This document shows, piece after piece, positions 8,769 through 19,900 of a stretch of DNA of 64,000 nt. Position 1 is the stretch's first letter. Each line of letters begins with the position of its first letter. A model generated the notes under the pieces. That model ran no database searches and was not told the DNA's origin. It was given only the letters and a program-made list of their open reading frames with translations. Source of the stretch: Streptomyces acidiscabies (GTDB lineage Bacteria > Actinomycetota > Actinomycetes > Streptomycetales > Streptomycetaceae); assembly GCF_020010905.1 (NCBI RefSeq), contig NZ_JAGJBY010000002.1, positions 3,906,001 through 3,970,000 on the forward strand, in the 5' to 3' direction. The position numbers and the translations under genes are program-made.

Positions 8769-9835
8769 ACGGCACGGAGTTGAAGCCCCCGAAGCCCCCG
8801 ATGGCGCCCGGCATCCGGCTGGGCGGGCTCTCGTTCGTGTGGCGGCCGTGGGTCGCCCTGGTCACGCTCGTCCTCGCGGCGGCGGCCTTCCTGCTGTTCT
8901 GCCTCTCCATCGGCATCGGCGACTTCCCGATCAGCCTCTCCCGGGTGATCTCCACGATCTTCGGCGGCGGCGAACAGGTCGACAGGTTCGTCATCATGGA
9001 CCTGCGGATGCCGCGCGCGCTGGCCGGACTCGTCGTCGGCATCGCGCTCGGCGTCTCGGGCGCGATCACCCAGTCCATCGCCCGCAACCCGCTGGCCAGC
9101 CCCGACATCCTCGGCATCACCAGCGGCGCCAGCGCGGTCGCCGTGTTCCTCGTCACGGTGTCGGGCGGGGCCGCCACGGCGATCTCCGACACCCTCGGCC
9201 TGTCGGCGGCGGCCCTGCTGGGCGGCCTCGGCACCGGGCTCCTCGTCTACTTCCTCGCCTGGCGGCGCGGCATCGACGGCTTCCGGCTCATCCTGATCGG
9301 CATCTCCGTCAGCGCCGTCATGCAGGCCATCACGACCTGGCTGCTCGTCGGGGCCGACATCAGGGACGTCGCCCGCGCGCAGGCGTGGCTGGTCGGCTCG
9401 CTGGACAACCGGTCGTGGAACGAGGTGTGGATCGCCCTGTGGAGCACGCTCGCGCTGGTGATCGTCGTGACCTGCGTGGCCTTCCAGTTCAAACCCCTCC
9501 ACTTCGGCGACGACGTGGCAGCGGGGCTCGGCGTCCGCTACTCGGCCGTACGGTCCGTGCTGCTGCTGTGCGCGGTCCTGCTGGCCGGCGTCGCGGTGAG
9601 CGCGGCGGGCCCCGTGCCGTTCGTCGCGCTGGTCGCGCCGCAGGTGGCGATGCGGCTGGCGCGCTCCGCCACGCCCCCGATGGCCGCGTCCGGGCTCTTC
9701 GGGGCCGTCCTGCTGCTCGGCTCCGACCTCGTCGCGCGGGCCGTGCTGCCGGCCACGCTGCCGGTCGGCGTGATCACGGCGGCGATCGGCGGACCGTTCC
9801 TTGTCTACCTGTTGGTGCGGGCGAACATGAAGTAG
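8765..9835 (+). CDS. cchD: Ferric-coelichelin ABC importer permease CchD
   Basis: A 356-residue FecCD-family permease, paralogous to CchC. The signature LRMPRALAGLVVGIALGVSG and then QSIARNPLASPDILG lie in the first third, and the coupling-helix region AAGPVPFVALVAPQVAMR near the end. The true start is ATG 8765, overlapping the cchC stop by four bases; the frame is open further upstream inside cchC, but those codons are not conserved protein. CchC/CchD form the heterodimeric channel for iron-loaded siderophore. Confidence 0.95.
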   Translation: MNGTELKPPKPPMAPGIRLGGLSFVWRPWVALVTLVLAAAAFLLFCLSIGIGDFPISLSRVISTIFGGGEQVDRFVIMDLRMPRALAGLVVGIALGVSGAITQSIARNPLASPDILGITSGASAVAVFLVTVSGGAATAISDTLGLSAAALLGGLGTGLLVYFLAWRRGIDGFRLILIGISVSAVMQAITTWLLVGADIRDVARAQAWLVGSLDNRSWNEVWIALWSTLALVIVVTCVAFQFKPLHFGDDVAAGLGVRYSAVRSVLLLCAVLLAGVAVSAAGPVPFVALVAPQVAMRLARSATPPMAASGLFGAVLLLGSDLVARAVLPATLPVGVITAAIGGPFLVYLLVRANMK

Positions 9836-9842
9836 CTGGTAC

Positions 9843-9861
9843 AAAGGTTAGGCACACCTAA
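9843..9861 (+). promoter_or_regulatory. Iron box for cchE
   Basis: AAAGGTTAGGCACACCTAA matches 15 of 19 consensus positions, only 17 bases upstream of the cchE GTG. The message would have a very short leader. It gives the ATPase gene its own iron control, separate from cchBCD. Confidence 0.8.
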
Positions 9862-9878
9862 ATAGGCAAGGGGGCCCT

Positions 9879-10721
9879 GTGGTCGCTCAGCACATCACCG
9901 AGATCGAGTCCCCGGCCGTCGCGGCGACGCGGCTGGCCGCGCGAGGCGTCACGGTCGGGTACGGCAGCCGGACCGTCATCGACGACCTCGACGTGGCCGT
10001 GCCGCCGGGTGTCATCACCACGATCATCGGGCCCAACGGCTGCGGGAAATCAACCCTGTTGAGGACGCTGTCGCGGCTGCTGAAGCCCACCAAGGGCTCG
10101 GTCGTGCTGGACGGCGACGACATCGCGCGCCTCAAGACCCGGGACGTCGCCAAGAAGTTGGGGCTGCTCCCGCAAGCGCCGGTCGCACCCGAGGGGTTGA
10201 CCGTGTCCGACCTGGTCGCACGCGGCAGGCACCCGCATCAGAGCTGGCTCAGGCAATGGTCCTCGGACGACGCCGAGGTCGTCGAGAAAGCCCTCGCGAT
10301 GACCGGCGTACTCGACCTCGCGGACCGGCCGGTGGACTCGCTGTCGGGCGGTCAGCGGCAGCGCGTATGGATCTCCATGACGCTGGCTCAGGGCACCGAC
10401 CTGCTACTTCTCGACGAGCCGACCACCTATCTCGACCTCGCGCACGCCGTCGATGTACTCGATCTCGTGGACGACCTGCACGAGTCGGGGCGGACCGTCG
10501 TCATGGTGCTGCACGACCTCAACCTCGCGATCCGCTACAGCGACAACCTCGTGGTGATGCGGGACGGCGCGATCCTCGCGCAGGGGCATCCCCGGGACGT
10601 CGTCACCGCCGAACTCCTCGACGATGCCTTCGGGTTGAAGGCGCTGGTCATCGACGACCCGGTGGGGGACCGGCCGATGATCGTGCCGATCGGGCGTACG
10701 CATGCCCAACTCGCCGAATGA
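9879..10721 (+). CDS. cchE: Ferric-coelichelin ABC importer ATPase CchE
   Basis: A 280-residue ABC ATPase of the FepC/FhuC type. All motifs are intact: Walker A GPNGCGKS, Q-loop at LGLLPQ, signature LSGGQRQR, Walker B LLLLDEPT and H-loop VLHDLN. It drives import through CchC/CchD. The start is GTG 9879 preceded by AAGGGGG. An iron box lies immediately upstream and another immediately downstream of the gene, before cchF. Confidence 0.96.
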   Translation: MVAQHITEIESPAVAATRLAARGVTVGYGSRTVIDDLDVAVPPGVITTIIGPNGCGKSTLLRTLSRLLKPTKGSVVLDGDDIARLKTRDVAKKLGLLPQAPVAPEGLTVSDLVARGRHPHQSWLRQWSSDDAEVVEKALAMTGVLDLADRPVDSLSGGQRQRVWISMTLAQGTDLLLLDEPTTYLDLAHAVDVLDLVDDLHESGRTVVMVLHDLNLAIRYSDNLVVMRDGAILAQGHPRDVVTAELLDDAFGLKALVIDDPVGDRPMIVPIGRTHAQLAE

Positions 10722-10739
10722 TCCGGATGATTGTGCTGG

Positions 10740-10758
10740 TTAGGCTAGGCTAACCTCA
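10740..10758 (+). promoter_or_regulatory. Iron box for cchF
   Basis: TTAGGCTAGGCTAACCTCA matches 17 of 19 consensus positions and lies 97 bases upstream of cchF. It likely controls a cchFG transcript that may continue into cchH and cchI. Confidence 0.88.
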
Positions 10759-10855
10759 GTTTTCTGGGTAGGGTTTGCCTGCCCTGTGAACGAGGCGCGC
10801 GCTTTTTCACCGGGCGCCGGACCAGCTGGACAACGCGAAGGCAAGGGATTGCGGG

Positions 10856-11920
10856 ATGCTCCTCCACAGAACGACGCTCATGAAGCCCTGGCGCCGGCTG
10901 GCGGCCACGCTGGCCGTCGCGACGCTCGGCGTCGGCCTTCTCGCGGGGTGCGGATCCAGCGACTCGGACAACTCCGGTGACAGCGTGGGTGCTTCCACGA
11001 CGCCCGGCGCTTCCGGCGCCTTCCCTGTCACCGTCGACCACTTCTTCGGCTCGACGACCATCAAGAAGGCCCCCGAGCGCGTCGTCACCGTCGGCTACAC
11101 CGACGACCAGACCGTCCTCGCGCTCGGCACCAAGCCCGTCGGCATGGTCGACCAGTACCCGAACCCGGCCGGCAAGTCCCCCGACATCAACACGCAGTGG
11201 CCGTGGGTGAAGGACAAGTGGGGCGACGCCAAGCCCGAGGTCATCATGAACAACGGTGACTCCGGACCCAACTTCGAGAAGATCGCCGCCCTGCGGCCGG
11301 ACCTGATCGTCGCGGTGTACTCCGAGATCGACAAGGCCGCCTACGACAAGCTCTCGCAGATAGCGCCCACCGTCGGCCGTACGAAGGCGGAGAAGGAGCC
11401 CTTCAGCGCCCCCTGGCAGGACAACGCGCTCCAGATCTCCAAGGCCCTCGGCAAGGAGAAGGAGGGCGAGCAGCTGATCCAGGGCGTCCAGGGGCAGTTG
11501 GCCGCCGCGAAGAAGGCGCACCCCGAGTTCGCCGGCCAGACCGCCGTCGCGTTCTCCTGGTACAAGGACTCCATCGCCGCCTTCACCTCCACCGACGTAC
11601 GCGGCCAGCTCCTGACCGGCATGGGCTTCAAGTACCAGACCGGTATCGACAAGGTCGCCGGCGGCGGCTTCTCCACGCAGCTCTCGCCCGAGCGCGTCGA
11701 CCTCGTCGACGTGGACCGCGTCGTCGTCATCAACGACAAGGCCGACACCGAGGCGCTGAAGAAGTTCAAGCTCTACACCAACCTCGGCGCCGTCAAGAAC
11801 AACAAGGTCACCTACCTCCTCGACAGTGAGGGCCCGGCGATCGGCGCCGCCATGTCGCAGGCCACGCTCGCCTCGATGCCGTACGCGATCGACGAACTCG
11901 TCAAGGCGGTCAGCCAGTAA
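10856..11920 (+). CDS. cchF: Ferric-coelichelin-binding lipoprotein CchF
   Basis: A 354-residue FepB/FhuD-type substrate-binding lipoprotein. The basic N-terminus (MKPWRR) leads into a hydrophobic segment and lipobox LLAGC, followed by a Ser/Asp/Gly tether. The core begins RVVTVGYTDDQTVLALG and has the two-lobed family layout with a long linking helix. It captures ferric coelichelin outside the membrane and delivers it to CchC/CchD. ATG 10856 has AAGGGA upstream; an internal ATG eight codons later is an alternative that would still give a lipoprotein signal. The stop TAA overlaps the cchG ATG by one base. Confidence 0.95.
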   Translation: MLLHRTTLMKPWRRLAATLAVATLGVGLLAGCGSSDSDNSGDSVGASTTPGASGAFPVTVDHFFGSTTIKKAPERVVTVGYTDDQTVLALGTKPVGMVDQYPNPAGKSPDINTQWPWVKDKWGDAKPEVIMNNGDSGPNFEKIAALRPDLIVAVYSEIDKAAYDKLSQIAPTVGRTKAEKEPFSAPWQDNALQISKALGKEKEGEQLIQGVQGQLAAAKKAHPEFAGQTAVAFSWYKDSIAAFTSTDVRGQLLTGMGFKYQTGIDKVAGGGFSTQLSPERVDLVDVDRVVVINDKADTEALKKFKLYTNLGAVKNNKVTYLLDSEGPAIGAAMSQATLASMPYAIDELVKAVSQ

Positions 11921-13713
11921 TGTCCGACGCCGGCGTGAGCACCGCCACGCGCTCCGCCCCGGCGGCGCTGCGCACGGCGACCGGCCGTGAGGCCGCGCGA
12001 TGGGTCGCGGACCACTGCCGCGAGGTGCCCGGACTGACCGCGGCCACCGTGCTCACCACGGTGGCCGGGGCCGCGCTCCAGGTCCTGCCCGTCCTGCTCC
12101 TCGGCCGCGTGGTCGACGGGGTCGTGGGCGGCGACGACCGGTCGGTCCTGTTCACCATCGGCGTCACGATGGTGGTCGCCGCGCTGCTCGGCGCGGTGGC
12201 CACGGCCGCCTCCACGTATCTCATCGGGCGGCTCGGCGCGGATCTGCTCGCGCGGCTGCGCGAAGGCGCCGTCCGCGCCGTGCTCGGCATGCCGAGTTCG
12301 CGTGTCGAGCAGGTCGGGCGCGGGGACGTGCTCTCCCGGGTCGGTGACGATGTCGCCGTGATCTCCCGGGGGATCCGGACCGCCATCCCAACTGTCTTCT
12401 CCGCCGGGGTACTTGTCGTCATCGCCACCACTGGGATGTTCGGGCTCGACTGGCGGCTCGGGCTCGCGGGGGCGGCTGCGCTGCCCGCGTACGCGTTCGC
12501 GCTGCGGTGGTATCTGCCGCGGTCCGCTCCGCTCTATCGCAAGCAACGCGCTGCGCAGGCCGACCGGGCTCAGGCCCTCATCAGCGGTCTTGACGGGATC
12601 GATACCGTTCGTGCTTACCGGCTTGAGGACACCTTTCGCGAGAAGGTCGATGCCGAGTCGTGGCGGGTACGGAATTACGGCATCGAGGTTTTTCGGTTCT
12701 TCGGGCGGTTCGTCGGGAGGGAGAACCGGGCCGAGTTCATCGGGCTGACCCTCATTCTCCTTGTGGGGTATGCCCTGTTGGAGAACGATGCCGCGACGCT
12801 CGGTGATGTTTCCGCCGCTCCACTGCTTTTCCATCGGCTGTTCACGCCGCTCGGGGCGATCATGTTCACGTTCGACGAGGCTCAGAAGTCCGGGGCCAGT
12901 CTTACGCGGCTTGTGGGTGTGTTGGGGGAGGGGACTTCGGGGCGGCTCGTCGGGGATGCGGATGTGGCTGGCTCCGGGGCGTACGGGGTGACCGTGCGGG
13001 GGGTTACCTTCAGCTATCCCGATGCCGAGCAACCTGTGTTGCGGGACGTCGACTTGACCATTCCCGTCGGGGGTTCGCTCGCGCTCGTGGGTGCCACCGG
13101 GGCCGGGAAGACCACCCTTGCCGCGCTCATCGCCGGGATCGGGACACCGGATTCGGGGTCCGTACGGGTCGGCGGTACCGACCTCGCCTCCGTCGACGAG
13201 GCCGGCGCCCGTGCTCTGGTGAGCATCCTCACCCAGGAGAGCCACGTGTTCTCCGGTCCCCTCGCGGAGGACCTGCGGCTTGCCTCGCCTGCTGCTACCG
13301 ACGAGGAACTCGCCGATGCGCTGCGGACGGTGGGGGCCTGGGAGTGGGCTTCCGCGCTTCCCGAAGGACTTGAAACGCCGGTCGGTGAAGGCGGCGAGCG
13401 GCTGGATGTGACCAAGGTTGCTCAACTGGCGCTGGCGCGGCTCGTGTTGGCTCGTACGCCGGTGGTCGTGCTGGATGAGTCCACCGCCGAGGCGGGCAGC
13501 GAAGGGGCTGCCGAACTGGAGCGGGCCGTGGTGGCGGCTTGCGCCGGGCGGACGACGTTGTTCGTCGCTCACCGGTTGACGCAGGCGATGTCGGCGGACC
13601 GGATCGCTGTTCTTGACGCCGGTCGGGTTGTGGAGCAGGGGACGCATGAGGAGCTTGTTGCGTTGGGCGGGCGGTATGCGCGTCTTTGGCGAGCTTGGCG
13701 TGAGGGCAGCTGA
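11920..13713 (+). CDS. cchG: ABC exporter subunit CchG (transmembrane + ATPase fusion)
   Basis: A 597-residue half-exporter with six membrane segments in residues ~30-320 and an ATPase domain after ~350. Walker A GATGAGKTT, Q-loop LTQES, Walker B with catalytic Glu VVVLDEST and H-loop VAHRLT are intact. The ABC signature is not: the expected LSGGQ is replaced by RLDVTK. CchI has the reverse pattern, so the two should form an asymmetric heterodimer with one working ATP site. In coelichelin clusters this pair is assigned to siderophore export. From about 12.5 kb to the end the third-position GC falls visibly below that of its neighbours. Confidence 0.93.
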   Translation: MSDAGVSTATRSAPAALRTATGREAARWVADHCREVPGLTAATVLTTVAGAALQVLPVLLLGRVVDGVVGGDDRSVLFTIGVTMVVAALLGAVATAASTYLIGRLGADLLARLREGAVRAVLGMPSSRVEQVGRGDVLSRVGDDVAVISRGIRTAIPTVFSAGVLVVIATTGMFGLDWRLGLAGAAALPAYAFALRWYLPRSAPLYRKQRAAQADRAQALISGLDGIDTVRAYRLEDTFREKVDAESWRVRNYGIEVFRFFGRFVGRENRAEFIGLTLILLVGYALLENDAATLGDVSAAPLLFHRLFTPLGAIMFTFDEAQKSGASLTRLVGVLGEGTSGRLVGDADVAGSGAYGVTVRGVTFSYPDAEQPVLRDVDLTIPVGGSLALVGATGAGKTTLAALIAGIGTPDSGSVRVGGTDLASVDEAGARALVSILTQESHVFSGPLAEDLRLASPAATDEELADALRTVGAWEWASALPEGLETPVGEGGERLDVTKVAQLALARLVLARTPVVVLDESTAEAGSEGAAELERAVVAACAGRTTLFVAHRLTQAMSADRIAVLDAGRVVEQGTHEELVALGGRYARLWRAWREGS

Positions 13714-13762
13714 GTGCTCCTCGGGGGGTGCCGAGAAAGGTTGTCTGGAGGCTGCGGCTTCG

Positions 13763-13826
13763 TCGTGGCTGGTCGCGCAGTTCCCCGCGCCCCTAAAAGA
13801 AAGGGCGTTGCCCTGCCCCTAGTTGC
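13763..13826 (+). repeat. Dispersed Streptomyces intergenic repeat before cchH
   Basis: The stretch GTCGCGCAGTTCCCCGCGCC followed by CCTAAAAGAAAGGGC is a short motif that recurs between genes throughout Streptomyces genomes; recognition is from memory. It contains a small hairpin, AGGGC-GTT-GCCCT, at 13802-13814. It sits in the 193-base cchG-cchH gap, which has no recognisable iron box, so cchH may depend on read-through from cchF or on a promoter I cannot see. Confidence 0.65.
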
Positions 13827-13906
13827 TCAATAGGCCGAATCTCCGGGGCGCTTCACCCCCCACCTGAAGCCGACGTTCATAACGTGAAAGGGACGCGGAG
13901 TCTTCG

Positions 13907-16900
13907 ATGCTGGAATCTGGTACTCGATTTGTGCGGCTTTCTTCCGAGCGCCTTGCCGGTGTGCGGCGGCGTACCGGTGGTGATCAGTCCGACCGGGCCA
14001 TCAGTGAAGCGTGTGCCATCGGGCTGGAGTTCTGGGCTTCCGGGGCCAACCCCGAGGGTATTGAGCTGACTTCGGCGACCCTCTTCACCGACGTACTCGC
14101 CTGGGTCGGGAACCGTGACGGGGAGGCGTACGACATTGCCGTCCCCGACGGTGTCGACCCCGGCGATGCTCAGCTCGCCCTCGATGATCTCGCCGACTTT
14201 CCCGACCGCCCGCTCGGCACGATCGCGCCCTCCAGCGTGGCCGCGCGGCTCGCGGCGCTCGCGGAGTGGAACGACAACCGGGCCGACCGGGACCGTCCGA
14301 CGATCGTCGAGATGTTCCGGGAGCAGGCGCGGACGAGGCCGGACGAGACAGCGATCGTCGACGAGTACCGGTCTCTGACGTACCGTCAAGCAGCTGAGCT
14401 GTCCAGCCAGTTGGCGCATCACCTGATCGAGCGAGGGCTCACTGAGGAACAGGTAGTCGGCATCTCCCTCGGCCGCTCCGCCGAGATGGTCGTCGGCCTG
14501 CTCGCGGTGCTCCAAGCGGGCGGCGCCTTCGTCCCGTTGGACCCGCAGTGGCCGGCCGCGCGCCGGGCCGTGGTGATCGAGGACGCGCGGGCCGTCCTCC
14601 AGCTCAATACGACGGGGGAGTACGACGAGGCCGAACCTCCCGCCGTAGCGGTCGACTTGGGGGAGTGGGCGTACGACGCGTACCCCACCGGCGGCACAGG
14701 GATCACCGCACCCGGCAACGGACTCGCCTACGTCATCTTCACCTCCGGCTCCACCGGCCGCCCCAAGGGCGCGATGATCCGGCACGAGGCGATCAGTGAG
14801 CGCCTGCTGTGGCAGGTGAACGAGATCCTGCACTTCGGGCACGACGACGCGTCCCTGTTCAAGGCGCCGCTGTCGTTCGACATCTCCATCAACGAGATCT
14901 TCCTCCCCCTGGTGAGCGGCGGACGCCTGGTCGTCCTGCGCCCCGGCGGCGAACGCGACCCCCACCACCTGCTGAGCGTCATCGCCGAACAGCGCGTCAC
15001 CTTCACCTACTTGGTGTCGTCGATGCTGGACGTCCTCCTGGAGATGGCCGGCGACTCGGGGAAGCTGGACAGCCTGCGGCACGTGTGGTGCGGCGGCGAG
15101 GTCCTCACGCCGGAGCTGTACGAACGGTTCCGCACGAAGCTCGACATCCCGATGTACCACGGCTACGGCCCCGCCGAGACGACCATCGGCGTCTCCCACG
15201 TCATCTACCGGGGCCGGGCCGGGCGCCTCACCACGTCCATCGGCAAGGCCAACCCGAACACGCAACTGTACGTTCTGGACAACGAGTTGCGGCCGGTCCC
15301 GGTCGGCGTCGGCGGCGAACTCTACGTCGGCGGCTTCCTGTTGGGGCGCGGGTACGTCAACGCGCCCGGCCTGACCGCGTCCCGCTTCGTCGCCAACCCC
15401 TTCGCGAACGACGGCTCCCGCCTCTACCGCACCGGGGACTTGGCGCGCTTCGCCCCCGACGGCTCGCTCGACTTCCTCGGCCGCGTCGACAACCAGATCA
15501 AGATCCGGGGCATGCGCCTGGAGATCGAGGACGTCGAGGTCGGCCTCGCCGAACACCCCGGCGTCCGCTACACGTGCGTCGTCGCGAAGAAGAACTCGGC
15601 GGGCGGCACCTACCTCGTCGGGTACGTCATTCCCTCAGCCGGATATTCGGCCGGATATGGGGAGTTGACCGCCGACGAGGTCAAGGCGTGGGCGACCGAG
15701 CACATGGTCGAGTACATGGTCCCGACGCACGTCGTCGTGATGACCGAGTTCCCGCTCACCGCGAACGGCAAGCTGGACCGCAAGGCCCTGCCCGAACCCG
15801 AGGTCCGCACCGGCACGATCGTGCCGCCCGGCACCGAGAACGAGCGGATCGTCTGCGCGGCCGTCGCGAAGGTGCTGCGCCTCGACGAAGTCGGCGTCAA
15901 CCAGGACATCTTCCAGCTCGGCGGCGACAGCATCCTCGCCATCTCCCTGCTCGGCGCGCTGCGCGAACAGGGGCTGCACGTCACCGCGCGCCAGATCTTC
16001 ACGCACAGCGTCATCGGCGCGCTCGCCGCCGTCGCGAGCCGCGAGGACGTCTCCGCGACGGACCACGCGGACGTCCCGACGGGCACCGTCACCGGCTCGC
16101 CCATCGTGCGCTGGCTCGGCGAGACGACGGGCGCGGTCGACGGGTTCGTGCAGTCCGTCGTCCTCAACACCCCGGCCGAACTCACCGAGGACGCCCTCGA
16201 CTCGGCGCTCACCGCACTCGCCGAACGCCACGACATGCTGCGCGCGCGGCTCGTGCGCGCAGAGCAGTGGGGCTTCGACGTCCCGTCCGCCCGCAGGGCT
16301 GCCGTGGACTGGCAGGAGAGCGACCTGTCGCTTGAGGAGTGCGTCGCCCTCGCCACCGCCGGACTCGACCCCGACGACGGCGTGATGCTGCGCGCGATCT
16401 GGCGCCGCGCGGCACGCCAACTCGTCCTCGTCGCCCACCATGTGATCGTCGACGGCGTCTCCTGGCGCGTCCTGCGCGAGGACCTCGCGACCGCGTGGAG
16501 CCAGTACAGCTCCGGCGCGAACGTCGAACTCCCGCCGGTGGGTACGTCGTTCAGGCGCTGGACGCAGCTCCTGGAACGCGCCGCCTTCGACGCCGATCGC
16601 GCCTACTACGAGCGGGAGTTGCCGGGGCCGGACCAACTCCTCGGCAGGCGCGCTCTGGTGGACACCGACACCGTGGCGGGCGAACGCGTCCGGGTCCTCA
16701 CCACCGACCCGAAGACCACCGCCGCGCTGCTGGGCGAGATTCCCGCGAAGTTCCACGCGGGCGTCAACGACGTCCTGCTCACCGCCCTCGCCGTCGCGCT
16801 GTCCCGGTTCCGTCGGGAGCGCGGCCAGGAGCAGACGTTCGCGCACATCGAGCTGGAGGGGCACGGCCGCGAGGCGCGGTTCGTCGCGGACTCCGCCGGG

Positions 16901-19900
16901 TTCGAGCCCGAACTGTCGCGTACGGTCGGGTGGTTCACGACCCTGTTCCCGGTGACCGTCGACCCCGGTACGACCGAGGATCTCGCCGCCGCCCTCAAGG
17001 CCGTCAAGGAAGACCTCGCCCGCGTCCCCGGCAACGGCCTCTCCTACGGCGTCCTGCGCCACCTCCACGGCGCCGGCTTCACCGCCCCCGCGCCCCAGGT
17101 CCTCTTCAACTACCTGGGCCGCTTCGACACGGGCGCCGACGGAGACTGGGAACTCACGGGCACCACCGACCAGTTGGGCGAGAAGCGCGACCCCGCGATG
17201 CGGCTGCCGCGCGCCCTGGAGTTCAACGCGATCGCCGAACCCGACGCGGACACCAGCGAGTTCCAGCTCGTGACGACCGTGTCGTGGCCGTCGGGCGTGT
17301 TCACCGACGACGACATCACGGCCCTCGGCGACCACTTCCACGCCGCCCTCGCCGGACTCGCCGCGCTGGAGACCGGCGGCCACACGCCCAGCGACTTCGA
17401 CCTCGTCCCGCTCACGCAGGCCGACGTGGACGCGTACGACGGGCCGCAGTTGAGGGACATCCTGCCGCTCACGCCGTTGCAGGAGGGGCTGTACTTCCAC
17501 TCGGTCTTCGACGACGACTCGTCCGGCGCGTATGTGGAGCAGCAACTGCTCACGCTGGAAGGGGAGATCGATTGGGGTCGCTTGGAAGCGGCGGCCACTC
17601 GCCTGCTCGACCTCTACCCCAACCTTGCCGCCCGCTTCACCGCCCTCGCTGACGGCCGTGTGGTCTCCGTCCTGGAGAGCGGGGTGCAGGCGCCGTTCAC
17701 CGTCCTGGACCGACCCGGTATCACCGACGCCGAACTCCGCGATCTCGCCGAGCGCGACCGGCGTGCCGGATTCGACCTGGCCGCAGGGCCGTTGATGCGG
17801 TTCACGCTGGTCCGCGCCACGGACCGCACGGTGCTCGTCCAGACCGTCCACCACATCATCGCCGACGGCTGGTCCGTCCCGCCGATGCTGCGCGCCCTCC
17901 TCGCCGAGTACCACGCGCCCGGCAGCGTCTACCCGATCGGCGGCTTCGCCGACTACGTCCGCGCTCTCGCCGGACGCGACGCCGCCGAGACCGACCGGGT
18001 GTGGCGCGCGGAGTTGGACGGCTTCACCGGTGCCTCGCTGGTCGCCGAGGGGCATACGCCCTCCGACACGTTCGCCGAGGTCTTCGCATCGGCGGAGGTC
18101 GAGACGCCTGGCGTGCCCCTGAGCGTCGCCGTGCACAGCGCTTGGGCCGTGACCCTCGGCAGCGTCCTGCACAGCACGGACGTCGTCTTCGGCTCCACGG
18201 TCTCCGGCCGCGACGCCGATGTGCCCGGCATCGCGGACATGGTCGGCCTGTTCATCAACACCATTCCGGTGCGGGCGAGTTGGACGCCTTCTACGACTCA
18301 TGGGGATCTACTCGCGTCCGTCCGTGAACACCAGAGCGCGGTCCTCGCCCACCAGCACGTCTCCCTGTCCCGGATCGGCGCGGGCGCCCTCTTCGACACG
18401 CTCGTCGTGTTCGACATAGCGACGGACGTCACCGCCCTGCGCCGCCCCGGCGACACGCTTGCTGTCACGGAGATCGTCAACGAGGGTGCTCCGCACTACC
18501 CGTTGACGTTGGTCGTGGAACGCGACCGGTTCAACCTCATCTATGACGCGGAGGTGTTGGGGGAGCGCGACGCCCGCACCGTCCTGGACACCTTCACCTC
18601 GACGCTCACGGCGCTGCTCGCCGATCCGGACGCCCTCGTCGCCGGTCCGCGTTCCAAGGTGCCCTCGGTCGAACAGACCCCCCTCGGCGTCCGCTTCGAC
18701 ACCGCCGCCGGTCGCGCCCCCCACGCCACCGCCGTCACTCAGGTTGCCCTGGACGGCACGACCCGCTCTCTCTCGTACGGCGAACTCGCCGACGCCAAGA
18801 CCGAGTTGGCCCGCGCCCTGCGCGCCGCCGGGGTCGGTGCGGGCAAGCGTGTCGCCGTCGCCGTGCCTCGGTCGGTGGAACAGGTTGTTGCGCTGGTCGC
18901 GGTCGTTAGTGCGGGCGGTGCGTATGTTCCGCTCGATCTCGCGTATCCGGACGAGCGGTTGGAGCACATCCTCACGGACTCCGCGCCCCAGGTCGTCCTC
19001 GTCGATGCCGAACACCGGGGGCGGTTCACGGAGTTGCTGGCCCGGACCGGGGTCGACGCGCGGGTGATTGTGCAGGGTGATGAACTCCCCCTGGACGATG
19101 AGCCGTTCGAGGTCGGCTGGCACGACCCCGCGTACGTCATCTACACGTCCGGCTCGACCGGGCGGCCCAAGGGTGTCGTCGTCCCGCATTCCAGCGTCGT
19201 GACGCTGCTCGCCAACACGCAGCCCGCGATGGGGTTCGGGGCCGATGACGTGTGGGTGCAGTTCCACTCGTACTCCTTCGACTTCGCGGTCTGGGAGCTG
19301 TGGGGGGCGCTGCTGCACGGGGGTGAACTGCTGGTCCCGGAGTACGGGTTGACGCGGTCGCCGGTCGACTTCCATCGGATGGTTCGTGAGCGGGGGGTGA
19401 CCGTTCTCAATCAAACGCCGTCCGCCTTCTATCAGTTCGTCGAGGCGGATCGGCAGAACGGGCAGGCGTTGCCTGCTCTGCGCCGGGTCATCTTCGGGGG
19501 TGAGGCACTCGACCCGGTGCGGCTGCGGGGGTGGGTCGAGCGGCACGGGGTTCAGTCGCCCGAGTTGGTGAACATGTACGGGATTACCGAGACGACCGTG
19601 CATGTCACTCATCGGGTGCTGACCGATGAGGATTTTGCGGCCGACGTCAGTCCGATCGGGGGGCCGATTCCGGGGTTGGTGACCTATCTTCTCGACGACC
19701 GGTTGAGGCCGGTTCCGCCGGGGAAGGTGGGGGCGATCTACGTCGCCGGGGATCAGGTGGCTCTGGGGTATCTGGGGCGGGCCGGGCTCACGGCGGGGCG
19801 GTTCGTTGCCGATCCGTTCGCCGGGGACGGGTCGCGGATGTATCACACCGGGGATCTGGCGCGCCGGACGCTCGGTGGGGAGCTGGAGTTCGCCGGCCGA

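Noticed and set aside
13714..13906. Iron box or promoter for cchH
   Set aside because: No TTAGGTTAGGCTAACCTAA-like sequence is present; only a dispersed repeat and a small hairpin are visible.
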